Assembly (NCBI RefSeq): GCF_900496995.4
Contig: NW_024470326.1
Span: forward strand, 806,001 to 870,000
Length of the DNA stretch: 64,000 bases
Source: Aquila chrysaetos chrysaetos
Lineage: Eukaryota; Chordata; Aves; Accipitriformes; Accipitridae
Direction of reading: 5' to 3'
Shown: positions 45,240 through 57,700 of the stretch, in pieces
How the letters are laid out: each line of letters opens with the position of its first letter
Position numbering within the stretch: position 1 is the stretch's first letter
Position numbers and translations under genes: made by a program
Notes under the pieces: model-generated
What the model was told of the DNA's origin: nothing
The model's input: only the letters and a program-made list of their open reading frames with translations
The model's database searches: none

Positions 45240-45780
45240 GACTGGCACGTGCGGTGTCCTGGGCACTCCCCTGCAAGTGTGGGATATGAAGACGGCTTTT
45301 GGTGTGCGATGCAGCAGAGAGGTGCTGGTGGAGCTGGCTGGTGTCATCACGAGGCCTCTCTCAAACATCTTGGAAGGGGCAGAGAGATCAGGCAGGTTCC
45401 AAGATCCTCAGAAAAGGCAAATCTCAAACCCATCTTCAAGAAGGGCAAAAAGGAGGATTGGGAGTGTGACAGGTTGGCCACCTTCACCTTGGGAGTGTTA
45501 CAGGTTGGCCACCTTCACCTCAGTCCCTGGCAAGGGGACAGGGAAAATGCTCTTGCAGCCATCTCCATCGCTTGAAGGACAAGAAAAGGATTGCTGAACC
45601 CATGTGGGAGGGGAAAGAAGGGCATGCTGTGTACCTGGACTTTTGCAAGTCCTTGGATGTGGTTTCCCATAGTCTCCTTAGGGCGCATTGTTGACATCTG
45701 GACTGAAGACGTGGACGATGCAGTGCATGGGAAGTTGGCTGGATGATCAGGAACGAATTCCATCAGTGGTACAAAGTCCT
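45240..45780 (+). mobile_element. CR1 LINE relic
   Basis: Words from the reverse transcriptase region: cccatcttcaagaagggcaaaaagga, acctcagtccctggcaaggg, and gtgtacctggacttttgcaag. The sequence ggagtgtgacaggttggccaccttcacctt occurs twice in tandem (45459-45520). Frames are broken. Confidence 0.75.
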
Positions 45781-46374
45781 CTGGGAACCCAGCAGCATCC
45801 CTCCGTGATCAGCAAAATTTCATAAAAGATCATTAAAAGCTGGAAATTAAGACTTTTTCTGCTATTACATAGATTTCCTTTTCTGCATAGGCTTCCACAT
45901 TTTTCTAAAATTTACATTCTGGTCTTGATTCAGTTGTCCGCACAGAGGTGGCCATGGCATCCAAGCTGCCCTGTGGTAACTGAAGCACCCATGTGGGAAA
46001 AGTGATGCAGGAACCCTTCGGATCTACGAGTGGGTTTGCAGGCAGGGAACCTCTGGGGTGGTGCAGGGCATCACCTTCCTCCAGTGCTGCTGGGTAGGCT
46101 GTGAAGAGGCCTCTCAAGCACAGCAGACAGTATAGTCCCCTTGGATGGTGGCTGTGAGGTCACTTCTCACTGGTCAGCAGGGAGAGAGATACTCTGAGGT
46201 CATGAAGGTCATCAGGAAGCCACCCTCAACAAGGTGACACATTTGGGGAGGTCAGGAGGAGCCTGGGCAAAAGAAATGGGGGATTTGGGGGAGGGAAGAG
46301 GGCCTTGACCAACAGACACAAAAGATTTTGAAGAGGTAAAATGGGTTAAGGGGACGTTGCTCTGAAAACATTCC
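45781..46374. other. No gene recognised
   Basis: Nothing identifiable. One short stretch near 46148-46165 (gctgtgaggtcacttct) resembles the 64-bp minisatellite monomer found at 46915-47645. Confidence 0.35.
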
Positions 46375-46800
46375 TGTTAAGCCCTTACACTATCTCTAAC
46401 TAGTAAGCTTCAAGCCCTAACTGCTACCCCTAAATACTCCTCCTCCCCCTGACAGTAGTCCACCTGTTACTAACCTAACTGAGCTTAGGCTATCCCTAAC
46501 CTCAAAGCTTACATCTAAGCCAAATCCCAAAGCCATAACCCCTTACCCTTACACTTACCCGGTTGCTCACCCTAGCCCCTAGCCTCTACCCCTAGTATTA
46601 ACATGTTGGCCTTAATCCTAGCCCTCACCCCAGCCCTAAACAAAACCCTGACCCACCATGCTAGCCCACACCTTAAACACTAGCCAGGGAACCTCAGCAG
46701 GAGAACCAAACTCTCTCCCTAAGCCTTTGCCTAATCCCCAACCCTGAAAGGTGAGCTCTAATCCCTAAGCTCCAACCTCAACACCGAATCCCTGAAGCTC
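46375..46800 (-). repeat. Degenerate telomere-like (CCCTAA) repeats
   Basis: Dense imperfect CCCTAA, CCCTAG and CCCCTA words with almost no G on this strand: ctaacctaactg, ctatccctaacc, cagccctaaac, aagccctaac. The pattern fits an old interstitial telomeric or subtelomeric tract in C-rich orientation. No perfect hexamer array of more than two units is left. Confidence 0.6.
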
Positions 46801-46914
46801 TCTTTCCCACGCTCTACTGCCCTCATCTTGGTCACCTCTCCTCAACCTTACGTAAGCTGTTTGGCCCCCTGGGACCGGGGCAGGGATCGTGAGGTCCCAG
46901 AAAGGTCGCATGGC

Positions 46915-47645
46915 ATTGCGACAGGAATGTGAGGTGACCTGTACCTGATGAGCTCGTAGGCCACAAGGAGGAGATGGGTGGGAATGCTATGGTGAGGTCA
47001 GCTGTGCCTCAGGATCTCATGGGACAGCAGGAGGCACAAGGCTGGGAAGGTGGCTGGGAGGTCCCTTCTGTCCTTGGAGTTGATAGGCCAGCAGCAGGAC
47101 CATGGCTGGGAAAGGGACTGTGAGGTCACTTCTTTCTGAAGGAGCTGATAGGTCAGCCCTTGACTCATGGCTGGCATATGTGCTTCTACGCTCACATCTG
47201 CCATGTCTGCCAGGCCAGCAAAAGTGTCTTGATTGTGAGAATCCCTTTCCCCAAGTACCTGGTAGGCCCGTCCAGGATGAGGGCTCGGATATGGGTTCTC
47301 ACACCTCTTCTGCCTGAGTACGTGACGGGACAGCAGCAGGCACGTGGCTTGGAAGATCATGGTGAGGTTACTTCTGGCTGGTCAGCTGACATGCCACAAG
47401 AAGGCTGATGGGTTGGGCTATCACTCTGACACCAATTATGTCTGAGAAGCTCATAGGCCAGTAGGAGGCACATGCCCATGAAGGCAAGTGTGATGGTCAC
47501 TGGAATCTCCAGTCTCTTTGGGTCATTGGCCATCAGCAGACACATGGCTGGTCTGTTGACTATGACATCACTTCTGCCTGAGAATCTGACAGCCAGCAGC
47601 AGGCACGTGACTTGGTGGTTGTTCTGTACCTGGAGGTTCTGGTTT
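46915..47645 (+). repeat. Degenerate minisatellite, 64-bp period
   Basis: The landmark gaggt(c/t)a/c recurs at 46994, 47058, 47122 and 47363. The shared unit reads roughly as gtgaggtcacttctg, cctgag-agctcataggccagcagcaggcac, atggctgggaag. The first two intervals are exactly 64 bases. About ten diverged copies, immediately after the telomere-like tract. Confidence 0.7.
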
Positions 47646-47734
47646 GTTACGTCCCCAGTAAGAAAGGCACGCAGCCTCGGTGCAGTATCATTTAAAATGC
47701 CATTTGAGAGAGCAAACACTACAAACAGTGAATA

Positions 47735-48130
47735 AGGCCAACTGCATACAGGGCTGTATTCGGAGAGGCGTGGCCACCCAGGCAAGGCTGTTCTCATCCC
47801 TCTGGCCTCGGCACTGGTGTGGCCACATCTGGACTAGTGTGTCTGGGTGTGGGGTTCCCCGGTCTGGAGGAGTGGGGAAGAACTGGAGCGGTCCCAGAGG
47901 ACATCTGCCAGCATGGAGCCTTTGGGAGAGGCTGAGGGACTTGGGCTTCTTTAGCCTGGTGAAGTGGAGGCTCAGGGCGCTATAGCAGTAGAGCGCACCT
48001 GCGTGAAGGGTGGCTTCAGAGATGGTGGAGCTTTTCTTGGTAGTGGGAAGAGAAGGAAACCTGCGCAAAGTGCAGCTTGAAAGGTTCAGACTGGATGTGT
48101 TGAGAAAGAAATGTCACTCAAAGGGTAGCC
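47735..48130 (+). mobile_element. CR1 LINE relic
   Basis: Diverged CR1 C-terminal and 3' region: ctgtattcggagaggcgtggcc, cctcggcactggtgtggccacatctgga, and ttcagactggatg. No open frame. Confidence 0.6.
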
Positions 48131-48292
48131 TTGTGGTGCAAGAGGTCACCCAGAGAGAGCCCGGATCAGCCCATGGCTGTTGTGTTGCAAGGAAAATCCA
48201 GCCAGGCTGGAGAGACATCAGTGAAGGAACAGAAATGCTGGGGTGAGAGCTAGCTGGGAAAGCAAGATGGACATCAACAGCCTGAAGGGAAG

Positions 48293-51200
48293 GAGGTAAA
48301 GCATAGGGACAGGTTATGACAGCCTGCAGTAGAGATGGCCAAGTGCTCTGGCAAGGCTGAAAGGCAGAACAGGTCCAAGGGATTTGTCATCTTGGATTTG
48401 ACAGTAGCTTCTGCCACTGAGGCCTACCAGGTAAAACTTGTTTTGAGGCTCTGGACTTAGTTTCTTCCTCACCCCTGCTTGGGGAGGCCAAGAGGTGTTG
48501 CACAGTTTTCCTACTCTTGGCATTGCTCACCCTCACATCTTGCTGCCCCCAGGAAGAGCCCTGACTCACCTGTGAGGGACAGAATCTGTCTGCCCAAGGC
48601 CTGGAGATCAGGGCTTGGCCTTTCTGCTGCATAAAACAAACCAAATATTTTCTCAGCATTAGAGCCACCTTCACAGTGCTTTTGCCTACCTGCAATCACA
48701 GCCTCCAGTTATCTGCTCTAACGAGTCCCTGGGGAGGCTTTGTCAGTAATGGCCCTCAGTGGGGCCATTAATGCTTCAAGGTACTTTGCTTCTGACTTTG
48801 GCTTCTTGAGAAGTTTCTTTCAGTCTGCTCTCAGTAGCTGAGGTCCATGGACTCAGCCTCAAACACACCATGGGGCTCATTAAAATACAGAAAGTTCTAA
48901 CGAGCCTTGTTTCTTCCTGCAATTTTCTCCAAGTCTTCAAGACTTGTACAGCTAATTAGAAAAATTTCATAGTGTAGTTAAGGAGGAAGATTTCAAACTG
49001 CACCTATACCCATGATTTTTTTCCTTTTAAAGAATAGTTTTTCTTACTCTTCAAGTTTAGAGAAGAGGTGATAGAAGCATTCTCCAAGTGATAATGATCC
49101 AGAGTGTCTCCTCAGGAGGTCTGGACAGCTAGGAAAAGCAGTCCCTTGAGCTCTGACACTGTATGGACAACCTTGCTCCTCACCTCTCAAACCTCACCAC
49201 TTCTGACCTTGGCCACCTGGGGCTTACATCTCTGTTCCTTGCCTCAGTTTCCTCCACTGATCTCTACAGTTGGATGTTACAGCTCCATTGCATCATCTCC
49301 CCCCTGCTCTCCTTAGAGAGCTGGCTGCACACAGGCCCAGAAGAATTTTTCCTCTTTGCAAGCAAAGCAAAGAAAATCATAATCAAGTTTCATAAACAAT
49401 AAGTCACACTCCTCAACCATATGCGAAGTCCAGCTGCCCCTAATGAGGCTGCCTGTCTACAAGGGATAATGTTATGAGAAATGTTTGTGATAGATACGAA
49501 AAAGTTAGATATAAACACAATTAAAGAATTGGCTAAAGAGACTATTAGACTACTGGAAGACAGGCAAGCTTTTAACTCCCTGAAGCTCAAAGCAGCTGCA
49601 TAGGGGAGAGGTATCTTGATGAACAAAGAGTAAGGGGAAGAAGTGGAGCATAATGGAAAGGGCCTTTGCCTAGGCAGCCTGCATCTGAAAAGATGACTTT
49701 CACAAATGGTCATTTTGTCAGGACAGGTGTAACTACATGAAAGACTAGAGAAACTAAATACACCAAAGAACAGGCAGAATAGTGGTAACGCAGTCACAGG
49801 GAAAGACTGATATTTCTTTGGAATGTCCTCTGTAAAGGGTCATGGAATTGGTAGGGGTCTCTTGAGAGTGAAGACAAACCCAAGTTGCGCCCGTCTCCTA
49901 AAGAGGCCAGAAGTGCAACTCAGGGAACCACAGGCTGTACAAGGTCACTTTGATGAGGAGCGTGCCATTGAATGACTCCTCATGGGTGACATTTCTGGGC
50001 ACGTAAAAAAGGACAACATCAGCATGGACTTCCCAAGGGTAAATCATGCCTTGCCAACCTGATTGCCGTCATGATGAAGGAAGTGCATTTGTGCATGAGG
50101 GGAGCATGGTGGATGTTGTTTACCTCCACTTCAGCAAGACTTTTGGCACAGTCTCCCTCAATATTCTTCTGCTCAAGTTAGGACATTACAGTCTGGATGG
50201 ATAGACAAAGAGATGGGCAAAACACCAGTTGGATGATGAGGCTGAGAGCAGTGGTGAAGGGGCCATACCCGTACCTGGAGGCCAGTGGGACATATTGGCA
50301 CATTGTGGGGCTGCACAGGGGACTCTCCTGGGCGCTGTGCAGTTTTACACCTGTATCCATGACCCGGAGGAGGCAACTCTCACCACGTTTGTTGGTGGCA
50401 CTATATTGGGAGGACCATTCCTGTGCCTTGGGATGCCATTCAGGGGAACCTAACAGGCAGAAGGACTGTCCTGTCAGGAACGTTGTGAGATACAAGAAAG
50501 ACAAAGGCCAGATCCTGTGCCTGGGATAGACTAACAGCCCTGCAGTGGCAGGGGAAGGGGACTGCCTGGCCAGAGAGCACCTCTGAGGAAACAGCCCTGG
50601 TGGTGCTGGGGGACAGAAGGCAAAACACGATCCAGCAGTGATCCACATGATCCAGGGCTACCTGGTAGCAGAGGTGGCCAGCAGTGTCCTGGAGTGTAGA
50701 AAGAAGAGCCTCGCCAAAAGATGAGGGAAATTATTGTCTCCCCTGCCCATCACTTGTCAGCCACCTGTACACTACTGTGTCCCTTTTTGGGACCCTGGTT
50801 CAAGTGTCCTGGGTCTGGCTGGGGTGGGGTTCACTTCCTTCGTAGCAGCCCCTATGGTGTTCTGTTTTGCATTGGTGCCTAGAACAGTGTTGATAACACA
50901 CCAGCGTTTTAGCTGTTGCTGAAGAGTGTTTGCACAGCGTCAAGGCCTTCTCTGTTTCTCACTCTGCTCCCTCCCAGTGAGTAGGCTGGGGGTGGGCGAG
51001 AAGTTGGGGGGCAATGGGACACAGCCAGGCCAGCTGACCCCATCTGACCAAAGGGATATTCCATACCATATGATGTCATGCTCAGCAATAAAAGCTCGGG
51101 CAGAGGAAGAAGGCGGTGGAGTTTCCTGTCATTCAAGGTGTCTGTTGAAGGGAGACTGGCTGGGTGTCACTCTGCTTGTGGGAGGTGGTAAGTGATTGCC

Positions 51201-54200
51201 TTTGCATTGCCTGTTGGGTTGGGTTTATATTTGTTTTAATCTTTTTTCATTCACCTATTATCTGTTTTTATCCCAACCCACAAGCTGCCCAACAACTCCA
51301 TGCAGCAGCATGGGTAGAGACCTGGCCGGCTAAGGAGTGCTCTGAGGAGAAGGGCCTGGGCAGCAGGATGATGCCATATGAGCCAGTGGGCCTCCCATTT
51401 CAAAAGGAGAGTGGAGAAACTGGAGAAGGTCCGGAGGAGGTCTGCCAAGGTGGAGTGAGGGGCTTAAGGCACGAGCTGCGAGGAGAGTCTGAGGGAACTG
51501 GGCCTCTCCAGCCTGCTGAAGGAGGCCTGGGGCCACCTAAGAAGAGCCTACAGCTACCTGGAGAGATGGTGGAGCCAAGCTCTCTTCTGCAGTGGCCAAT
51601 GATATGACGGAGGCAACAGCCACAACTTGCCTCTTGGGAGCTTTAGGCTGAGCCTTAGGAAAAATAAAATGGACTAGGAGGAGTGTTGTTGTGATCTCCA
51701 CCTTTGGAGCTCTTCTTTGCTCCTCAAAGTCACAGCCAGCCTGGAGGCTGGACTAGACACTCCCCAACCAGCCCTTCCAGGAGCCTGTGCCTTGGCACAC
51801 GCTGTACAAGAAGAGATCGAGTTGGAGGCGAGGGTCTCTACATCATACACTCATCGGACAATTCAGGGTGGAAGGGAGCTCAGATGGTCTGTAGTCCAAT
51901 GCCCAGCTCCAAGCAGGGCCAGCTCTTGAGGTCAGACCAGGTTGCTCACGTAAATGTCAGCAGCCACAGAGAGAGTTGACACATGAACCAGGCATCTAGG
52001 CCACCATCACAGAAAAGGAGACGAGGCATTTGACCAGCTCCCTGAGCACAGCTATGGGTATGCCACGCCTCCTGAGATTCCTGGGAACATCCACCTTCTT
52101 CTCCACAGGAGTGGGTTCCTTATGCAAGTTTCCTGGCATATCTGCAGACCAATGGGGTGCTTTAGGCTGCAAACAGAATTGAAAGCAAGCCTGTGACTGG
52201 GGTCCTATCAGCTTAATTGCTACAAGAGAGGGAGATGGAGGGATCTCAGAGCTGCCAGGTTCCTGCTGAAGATTTAAGGCCTCTGAGATAGCAGCAGAAG
52301 ATAAGTGTTTTGAACTGGCATAGCCTTTAGATCACTTCACATGTGATGGCTCTGCTCCCCCAGTTCAATCATTGGCACCTGGAAACCACCCCTTGCTTTT
52401 CCTTCCTCTCCTCCCAAAACCTGACCAAGTGATGACAGGAAGAAAGGAAGCAGAAAGGCCCGAGGCCTCCATGAATCAGCTGGGGTCTGGCACTTGGAGG
52501 GCCACAGAGTCCTTCCATTGTGCATCGCATAAAGAATCAAGCTGGGAAGTGAGCCTGCAAGTCCGAATCAACAAGGTCCATGGACAGGCAAGGCTGTGTC
52601 TATGGCTGTGTCTGGAGACCAGTAGCCCTACAGCAGAGATCAAGCTGGGGCTGAAACTCAGGCCTAGGCTTCAATCATCTCCTGGGCCCATGGACAGAGG
52701 TGTGGGTGGAGGCCGCAGGTGATGCTGCCCAGGGCCCTGACACTGCCATCTTAGACCCCACCTGCCAGTGCCCTCAATAGGCCAAATTCTCATTCCCTGA
52801 TGTGCAGGGTCTGCTCTCTGCTACTCTCCTTCTTCCCATCCCTGGGGATCTGGGAGACCACAATTTCATGGTCACTTGTGGCCAAGGCTGACACTGGTCC
52901 TTCACATCCCTGAGCAGCTCTTCCTCTTCTGGGAGTTCCAGGTCCAGGTGAGCATCAGACTGGATCGCCTATTTAGAAGCTGACTCGCACAGAAGCTCCC
53001 TACCTAATCAGTTGCCTGTCCCATAGAGAGCGTCCATATATATCTGAGCTGCCCTGACATCACACAAGGCATCTCCCGCTTCTCATCTTCCATGTCTGTC
53101 TCTCCTAAGCATGTTGTGTCTCCAATCACCAAATAACCCATGGCAGCTGTCCTTCCTCACCTCAGCTCTTATTCCACTCATATCACAGCTCTCTCATGGC
53201 ACACAGGGCTCCCGCTGTCCACGCCCCAGGTGGTGGGCATTGATGTCCCATTAGGACTGCAGCACCTCAGATGTGGCACCAGGGCCAAGGGCAGACATGT
53301 AACAAGGAAACCTTCTGCCAAGTGATGGGAAGCCCTTGTCTAGAAAGGCTTTGCTTCTCAGTAGAGGCATGCCAGAGTAGATGGCAGGTGGCAACATCAT
53401 GATGAATGAGGTTCCACAAAGAACAAAAGCTGCAGTCCCCAAGGCCAGAGAGAAAGAGGCCTGGGCTGTGCAGCCCTGGCAGGAGAGGGCTTTGCTGTCC
53501 CAGGTGACTCTGCAGCACTGTGGGACCTGTGCCAGAGGTGAAGCTCATCTTCAAGAAGGACAAGTCCCTGGGGAGGACAGCCTGTGATCCAGCTACACTG
53601 TGGACATCATGCTGGGGATCAACCAGCTAGATAGCAGCTCCACAGAGAAGGACCTTGAGGTCCCAAGCAGCTGAGCATGAGCGAGCAATGCCCCCTCATG
53701 GCAAAGGCCAACAGCCTCCTGGGCTGCATGAGGAGAAGCCTTGCTGGCAGATGGAGGGAGGTGATCCTTCCCCTCTACTCAGCACTGCTGAGGCCACAGC
53801 CAGAGTGCTGTGTCAAGTGCTGCGCTGCCCAGTGCATCATACTTGTTGACCTACTCAAGCAAGTGCAGCAAAGGGCCACAAAGCTGGTTTAAGGGACTGG
53901 AGCATCTTTCCTAGGAGGAAAGGCTGAGAGATGTGGGACTGTTCAGCCTGGAGAAGAAAAGGCTGAGGGGGATCTCATTAATGTGTGTAAAATTCCATCT
54001 GAACCCCAGAAAACTGTGTTTGACTGTGTGGGTGGTTAAACACTGGAACAGGCTTCCCGGAGAGGTTGTGGAATCCCCATCCATGGAGGTACTCCATACC
54101 CACCTAGATAAGGTGCTGAGCAACATACTCCAGCTGACCCTTCCTCAGCTGAGAGGGTTGAACTAGATGATCTCCAGAGGTCCCTTCCAATCTCAACATG

Positions 54201-54248
54201 TCTGTGATTCTCTGAGTATAAAGGAGAAAGGTAAGACAGAAAGGAATT
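48293..54248 (+). repeat. Direct duplication, block B2
   Basis: Copy of 10348-16305 in the same orientation, with the same internal CR1 relics (about 49,950-50,804, 51,284-51,695 and 53,555-54,215) and LTR fragment (50,805-51,283). It differs by scattered substitutions and small indels, for example loss of cagtctctctcccac near 51,768. After 54248 it continues into non-satellite sequence, unlike B1. Confidence 0.92.
50805..51283 (+). mobile_element. ERV LTR fragment nested in CR1 (B2)
   Basis: Same nested insertion as 12855-13333, including tgatgtcatgctcagcaataaaagc near 51,075. Its presence in both copies dates it before the B duplication. Confidence 0.75.
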
Positions 54249-54408
54249 AACAACACATAGCCTTGACTGCAAATATGGTGGGATCCCATGGAGAAGATCC
54301 AAGCTGGAGCAGGGGAGAAGTGTGAGGAGGAAGGAGCGGCAGAGTTGTTCTTTAGTGACTGTTAACCCCTCTTCACCATCCCCCATCCTCCTCTTGGGGT
54401 TGGGATGA

Positions 54409-54992
54409 TGTCGTGGTTTAGGCCCAGCCAGCAACTAAGCACCACGCAGCCGCTCACTCACTCCCCCAAACCCAGTGTGGTGGGGAAGAAAATCGGGAAA
54501 AGAAGTAAAACTCGTGGGTTGAGATAAGAATGGTTTAATAGAACAGAAAAGGAAGAAACCAATAATGATAATGATACCCCTAATAAAATGACAACAGTAA
54601 TAATAAAAGGATTGGAATGTACAAATGATGCAGCAGTGCAATTGCTCACCACCCGCCGATCGACACCCAGTTAGTCCCCGAGTGGCGATTCCCCCCGCCC
54701 CCACTTCCCCCAGTTTATATACTAGATGTGACATCACATGGTATGGAATACCCCGTTGGCCACTTAGGGTCAGCTGCCCTGGCTGTGTCCTGTGCCAACT
54801 TTTTGTGCCCCTCCTGCTTTCTCGCTGGCTGGGCTTTAGAAACTGAAAAATCCTTGACTTTAGCCTAAACGCTACTTAGCAACAACTGAAAACATCAGTG
54901 TTATCAACATTCTTCTCATACTAAATTCAAAACATAACAGTATACCGGCTACTAGAAAGAAAATTAACTCTACCCCAGCCAAAACCAGGACA
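54409..54992 (-). mobile_element. Solo ERV LTR, antisense
   Basis: On the + strand it runs from TGTCGTGGTTTAGGCCC to ..AACCAGGACA, 584 bp, and is the reverse-oriented relative of 26824-27402. In its own orientation it keeps the TATA box (tatataaact, + strand near 54714-54723) and ATTAAA (+ strand near 54535). Flanking bases show no clear target duplication, so it may have recombined with another copy or been trimmed. Confidence 0.85.
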
Positions 54993-55009
54993 CCATCACA
55001 CTGAGGAGA

Positions 55010-55815
55010 GCAGACACTACACTGGAGGGCAGGGCTGCCATCCCAAAAGGACATAGACAGGCTGGAGGGATGGGCCAAAAGGAACTTCATGATATCCAAT
55101 AAAGACAAATCCAAAGGCCATCCCCCAAGGTGAACTAAGCCCCTGCAATGACAGAGGCCAGGGGCTGCATGCCTGGGTAGCAGCTCTGTGGGAAAGGCTC
55201 TGGTGGTTCTTGGGTTTCATTAGGCAAAAGATGAGCCATCAGCGAAGGTGGCCAACGGCACCCTGGGTGTATGAGAAGGAGCACAGACAGTGGAAGTGAT
55301 TATCCCTCTCTGCTCAGCACATTTTAGAACAGATCCAGAATACTTGACAAGGTTTTGACCCCACAATACCTGAGAGACATTGGTAAACTGGAGCCAGTTC
55401 AGTGGAGGGACACCACAGTGGTCAGGGCAGGAGCACTTGGAATGTGAAAAGAAGCTAAAAGAGCTGGGCTTGTTTGGCCGGGAGAAAAGAAGATCTTGGG
55501 GGAACATGCAGCAGCATGGCACTGTTCCCAGGAAGACTGAGTCAGGCTCATGTCCATGGTACAAGACACAAGGACAAGAAGCAATGGGCTGAAACAAGAG
55601 AAGGTCAGGGTACATACAGGAAGAAACCTTTCCAACATGACAATAGTCAAGTGCTGGAAGGCATTACCCAGAGGACGTGTGCCAGCTCTATCCCAGAAAG
55701 TGACCAAGCCGTGTTTGGATGAAGCCCTGAGGAATCTGGTCTGACGCTGTCTTGGGCAGGAGGTTGGTCGAGAAACCTCCCAAGGTCCTTTCCAGCCTGA
55801 ATGATGCTGTCCTTC
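55010..55815 (+). mobile_element. CR1 LINE 3' relic
   Basis: Order: gacaggctggagggatgggcc, caaaaggaacttcatga, aggtggccaacggcaccctgg, gagctgggcttgtttggccgg, agtgctggaaggcattaccca, and ggtcctttccagcctgaatgatg. It is collinear with the CR1 3' region at 34,150-34,940 but diverged. Confidence 0.85.
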
Positions 55816-56244
55816 CTTCCCCTTCATGTCTTCAAATGAGAGAAAGCTCTCAGGTTCTCCCTGACCACAGAAGTACTTCACATCAGGTGCAGGGCTGCTT
55901 CACAGGTGTCCCCAAACAGCCCTGACCACATCCTTTGCTTCCCTTTTCATTTCCCTCTGCCCAAGCTGTTCTCTGCTACCCTCCAAAAGAATAGCCTGCC
56001 ATGTTAATCCTTTCCCATTGGCCCTGCACCTCTTGTTTTGTACTCTCTTATAGTACTTCTGAGATGGTTGCTGTAATGTTTATGACCATGGGTGTCACTC
56101 AGTTAACCACGTTATTCTCTTTCTTTACCTGTAGGGTCCTGCAGTTCCCCATATTGCTATCTTGCCAGAGGCATTGGCCCACAAAACTTAAAAGTTGACA
56201 CATTGGAGTTTCTGTCCAGAGGCACTTTGACACCCTTGTGGCTT
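55816..56244. other. No gene recognised
   Basis: Spacer without a recognisable gene or repeat. Confidence 0.35.
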
Positions 56245-56339
56245 TGGCCAATAGAAACCTCCTGAAGTTTTTCAAGGGGAAGGGGGCAAGGTCTGCACTG
56301 GGAGCGGAATAAAACCCATGATGTTTCAGCCAACCTGAC
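56245..56339 (+). mobile_element. Short CR1-like fragment
   Basis: ccaatagaaacctcctgaagtttttcaagggg, then a gcaaggtctgcactggg-like stretch, resembles the CR1 segment with aagttcaccaaggccaagtgc at 34,195-34,215. Short and diverged. Confidence 0.4.
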
Positions 56340-56830
56340 CCTGGAATTGGCGATACCCCACCCTTTGCTGGGAGGCTGGACCAGAGATCCCAGCACTCCC
56401 TTTCCCAACAACCCTTCCATAAGCCTGTGCCTTTCAGTGTGCCCCAGGAGAAAGGATTCAGCTGGAGGGGGGGGGCTCTCTACAGCAGAGGGTCATAGGA
56501 CAACTCAGGGTGGAATGGTCCTGTACTCAGGAGGTCTCCAGTTCTACCTTTGATTCCAAGCAGGGCCAGCCAGCTCTCAGGTCCGAGCAGATTGCTCCAT
56601 GAACGTCAGCATCCCTGTACAGAGTCTGCACATGGGCCAGGCATCGAAGCCACCATTACGGAAATGGAGACAAGGCATTTGACCAGCTCCTTGAACCCAG
56701 GAATCGGTATGCCGTGCCTCCTGAGATTCCTGGGAACACCTAAGCTTTATGTGCAGAGGATTGTGAGTCCTCTTTTGGTGTCCTGGGCAGTCTCCTGGCA
56801 AATGCGGTGCTTCAGGCTGTGAAGAGAATC
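56340..56830 (+). repeat. Third, older copy of a B-block segment
   Basis: Collinear with 13790-14250 and 51740-52180: gggaggctggac, caacccttccataagcctgtgcctt, acaactcagggtgga, ggagacaaggcatttgaccagctcc, cctcctgagattcctgggaacacc. It is more diverged than B1 is from B2. Positions 56500-56600 within it resemble an antisense CR1 3' end. Confidence 0.7.
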
Positions 56831-57209
56831 CAAAGAATCTTTTTGACGAGGTTAGTTTCATTTACATGTTGAAATGCAGGACAGATGAAAGGAGCTCAGA
56901 GCTTCCAGGGTCTCTGCTGCACAATTCGTACTTCAGAGACTGGAAATGTGGGTAACAGTGTTGTGTTAGCGTACACCACAGGGCAATGTTGGCTTCCTTT
57001 GTGCCTTTGCACTAATCTGGGATTCGTCCCTCTGCCGCCTTTGGCTAAAAAAGAAACATCTCCCCTCTTCCATCTCCCTCTCCTCCACAAAACAGGGAGA
57101 AAAGATATGAAGCAGGGATAATTTAAAGGGCAATGCTCTCTAAGAAGTGTAACATGTAAATGATAACAAAGAGCTAGCCGTGAGAGAAAAACCACTGCTT
57201 TAAGAACTC

Positions 57210-57700
57210 GTGCCAGAGGCTAACTACTGAGAACTTATGGCTCTTTTGTCATGATGAAAATGAATGTTGGGAATGAAATGAAAGTGCTTTAATTAATCAT
57301 AATGAAGAATAAGAAGGAATTCCCTTACAGCACTGTGCTGTTACTGTTCTTAGTGATAGTACTACTAATTCCACAACATCCTTGAGAGCTGCTTTATTTT
57401 TCTCATTTCCAAAGCTCAGCCTACTCAGAACATCCGAGGACTACCTCAAATCTCTGCAGCCCAAATCTCTCCAACCTTTTCTCACCCACACTCTTTTACC
57501 CCAGGACACTTCTCACCATCACTTGAATACACTGCCCAGTCTCTATTTTGCAGCTGGGTGAAGTCAGGGTATGCCCTTGCAAAGCCTTCCCTTCAAAAGT
57601 CTTTCCTACGTTCTAATCCCACTGGTGTCACCTCATGCTGTGTAGCGCTCCTTCCTCCTTCTGCAAAGCTCCATTGGGTGGGCAGTTTTCCTGTTTCTGT
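57210..57700 (+). repeat. Repeat D2, diverged copy of 7608-8085
   Basis: Same order of blocks as D1. It follows the third B-segment copy by ~380 bases, whereas D1 lies ~2.3 kb before B1, so block order differs between the copies. Confidence 0.65.

Noticed and set aside
54400-55000. Target-site duplication for the LTR at 54409-54992
   Set aside because: Flanking bases (gatga and ccatc) do not match, so I claim no duplication there; the same holds for the LTR at 57969-58560.
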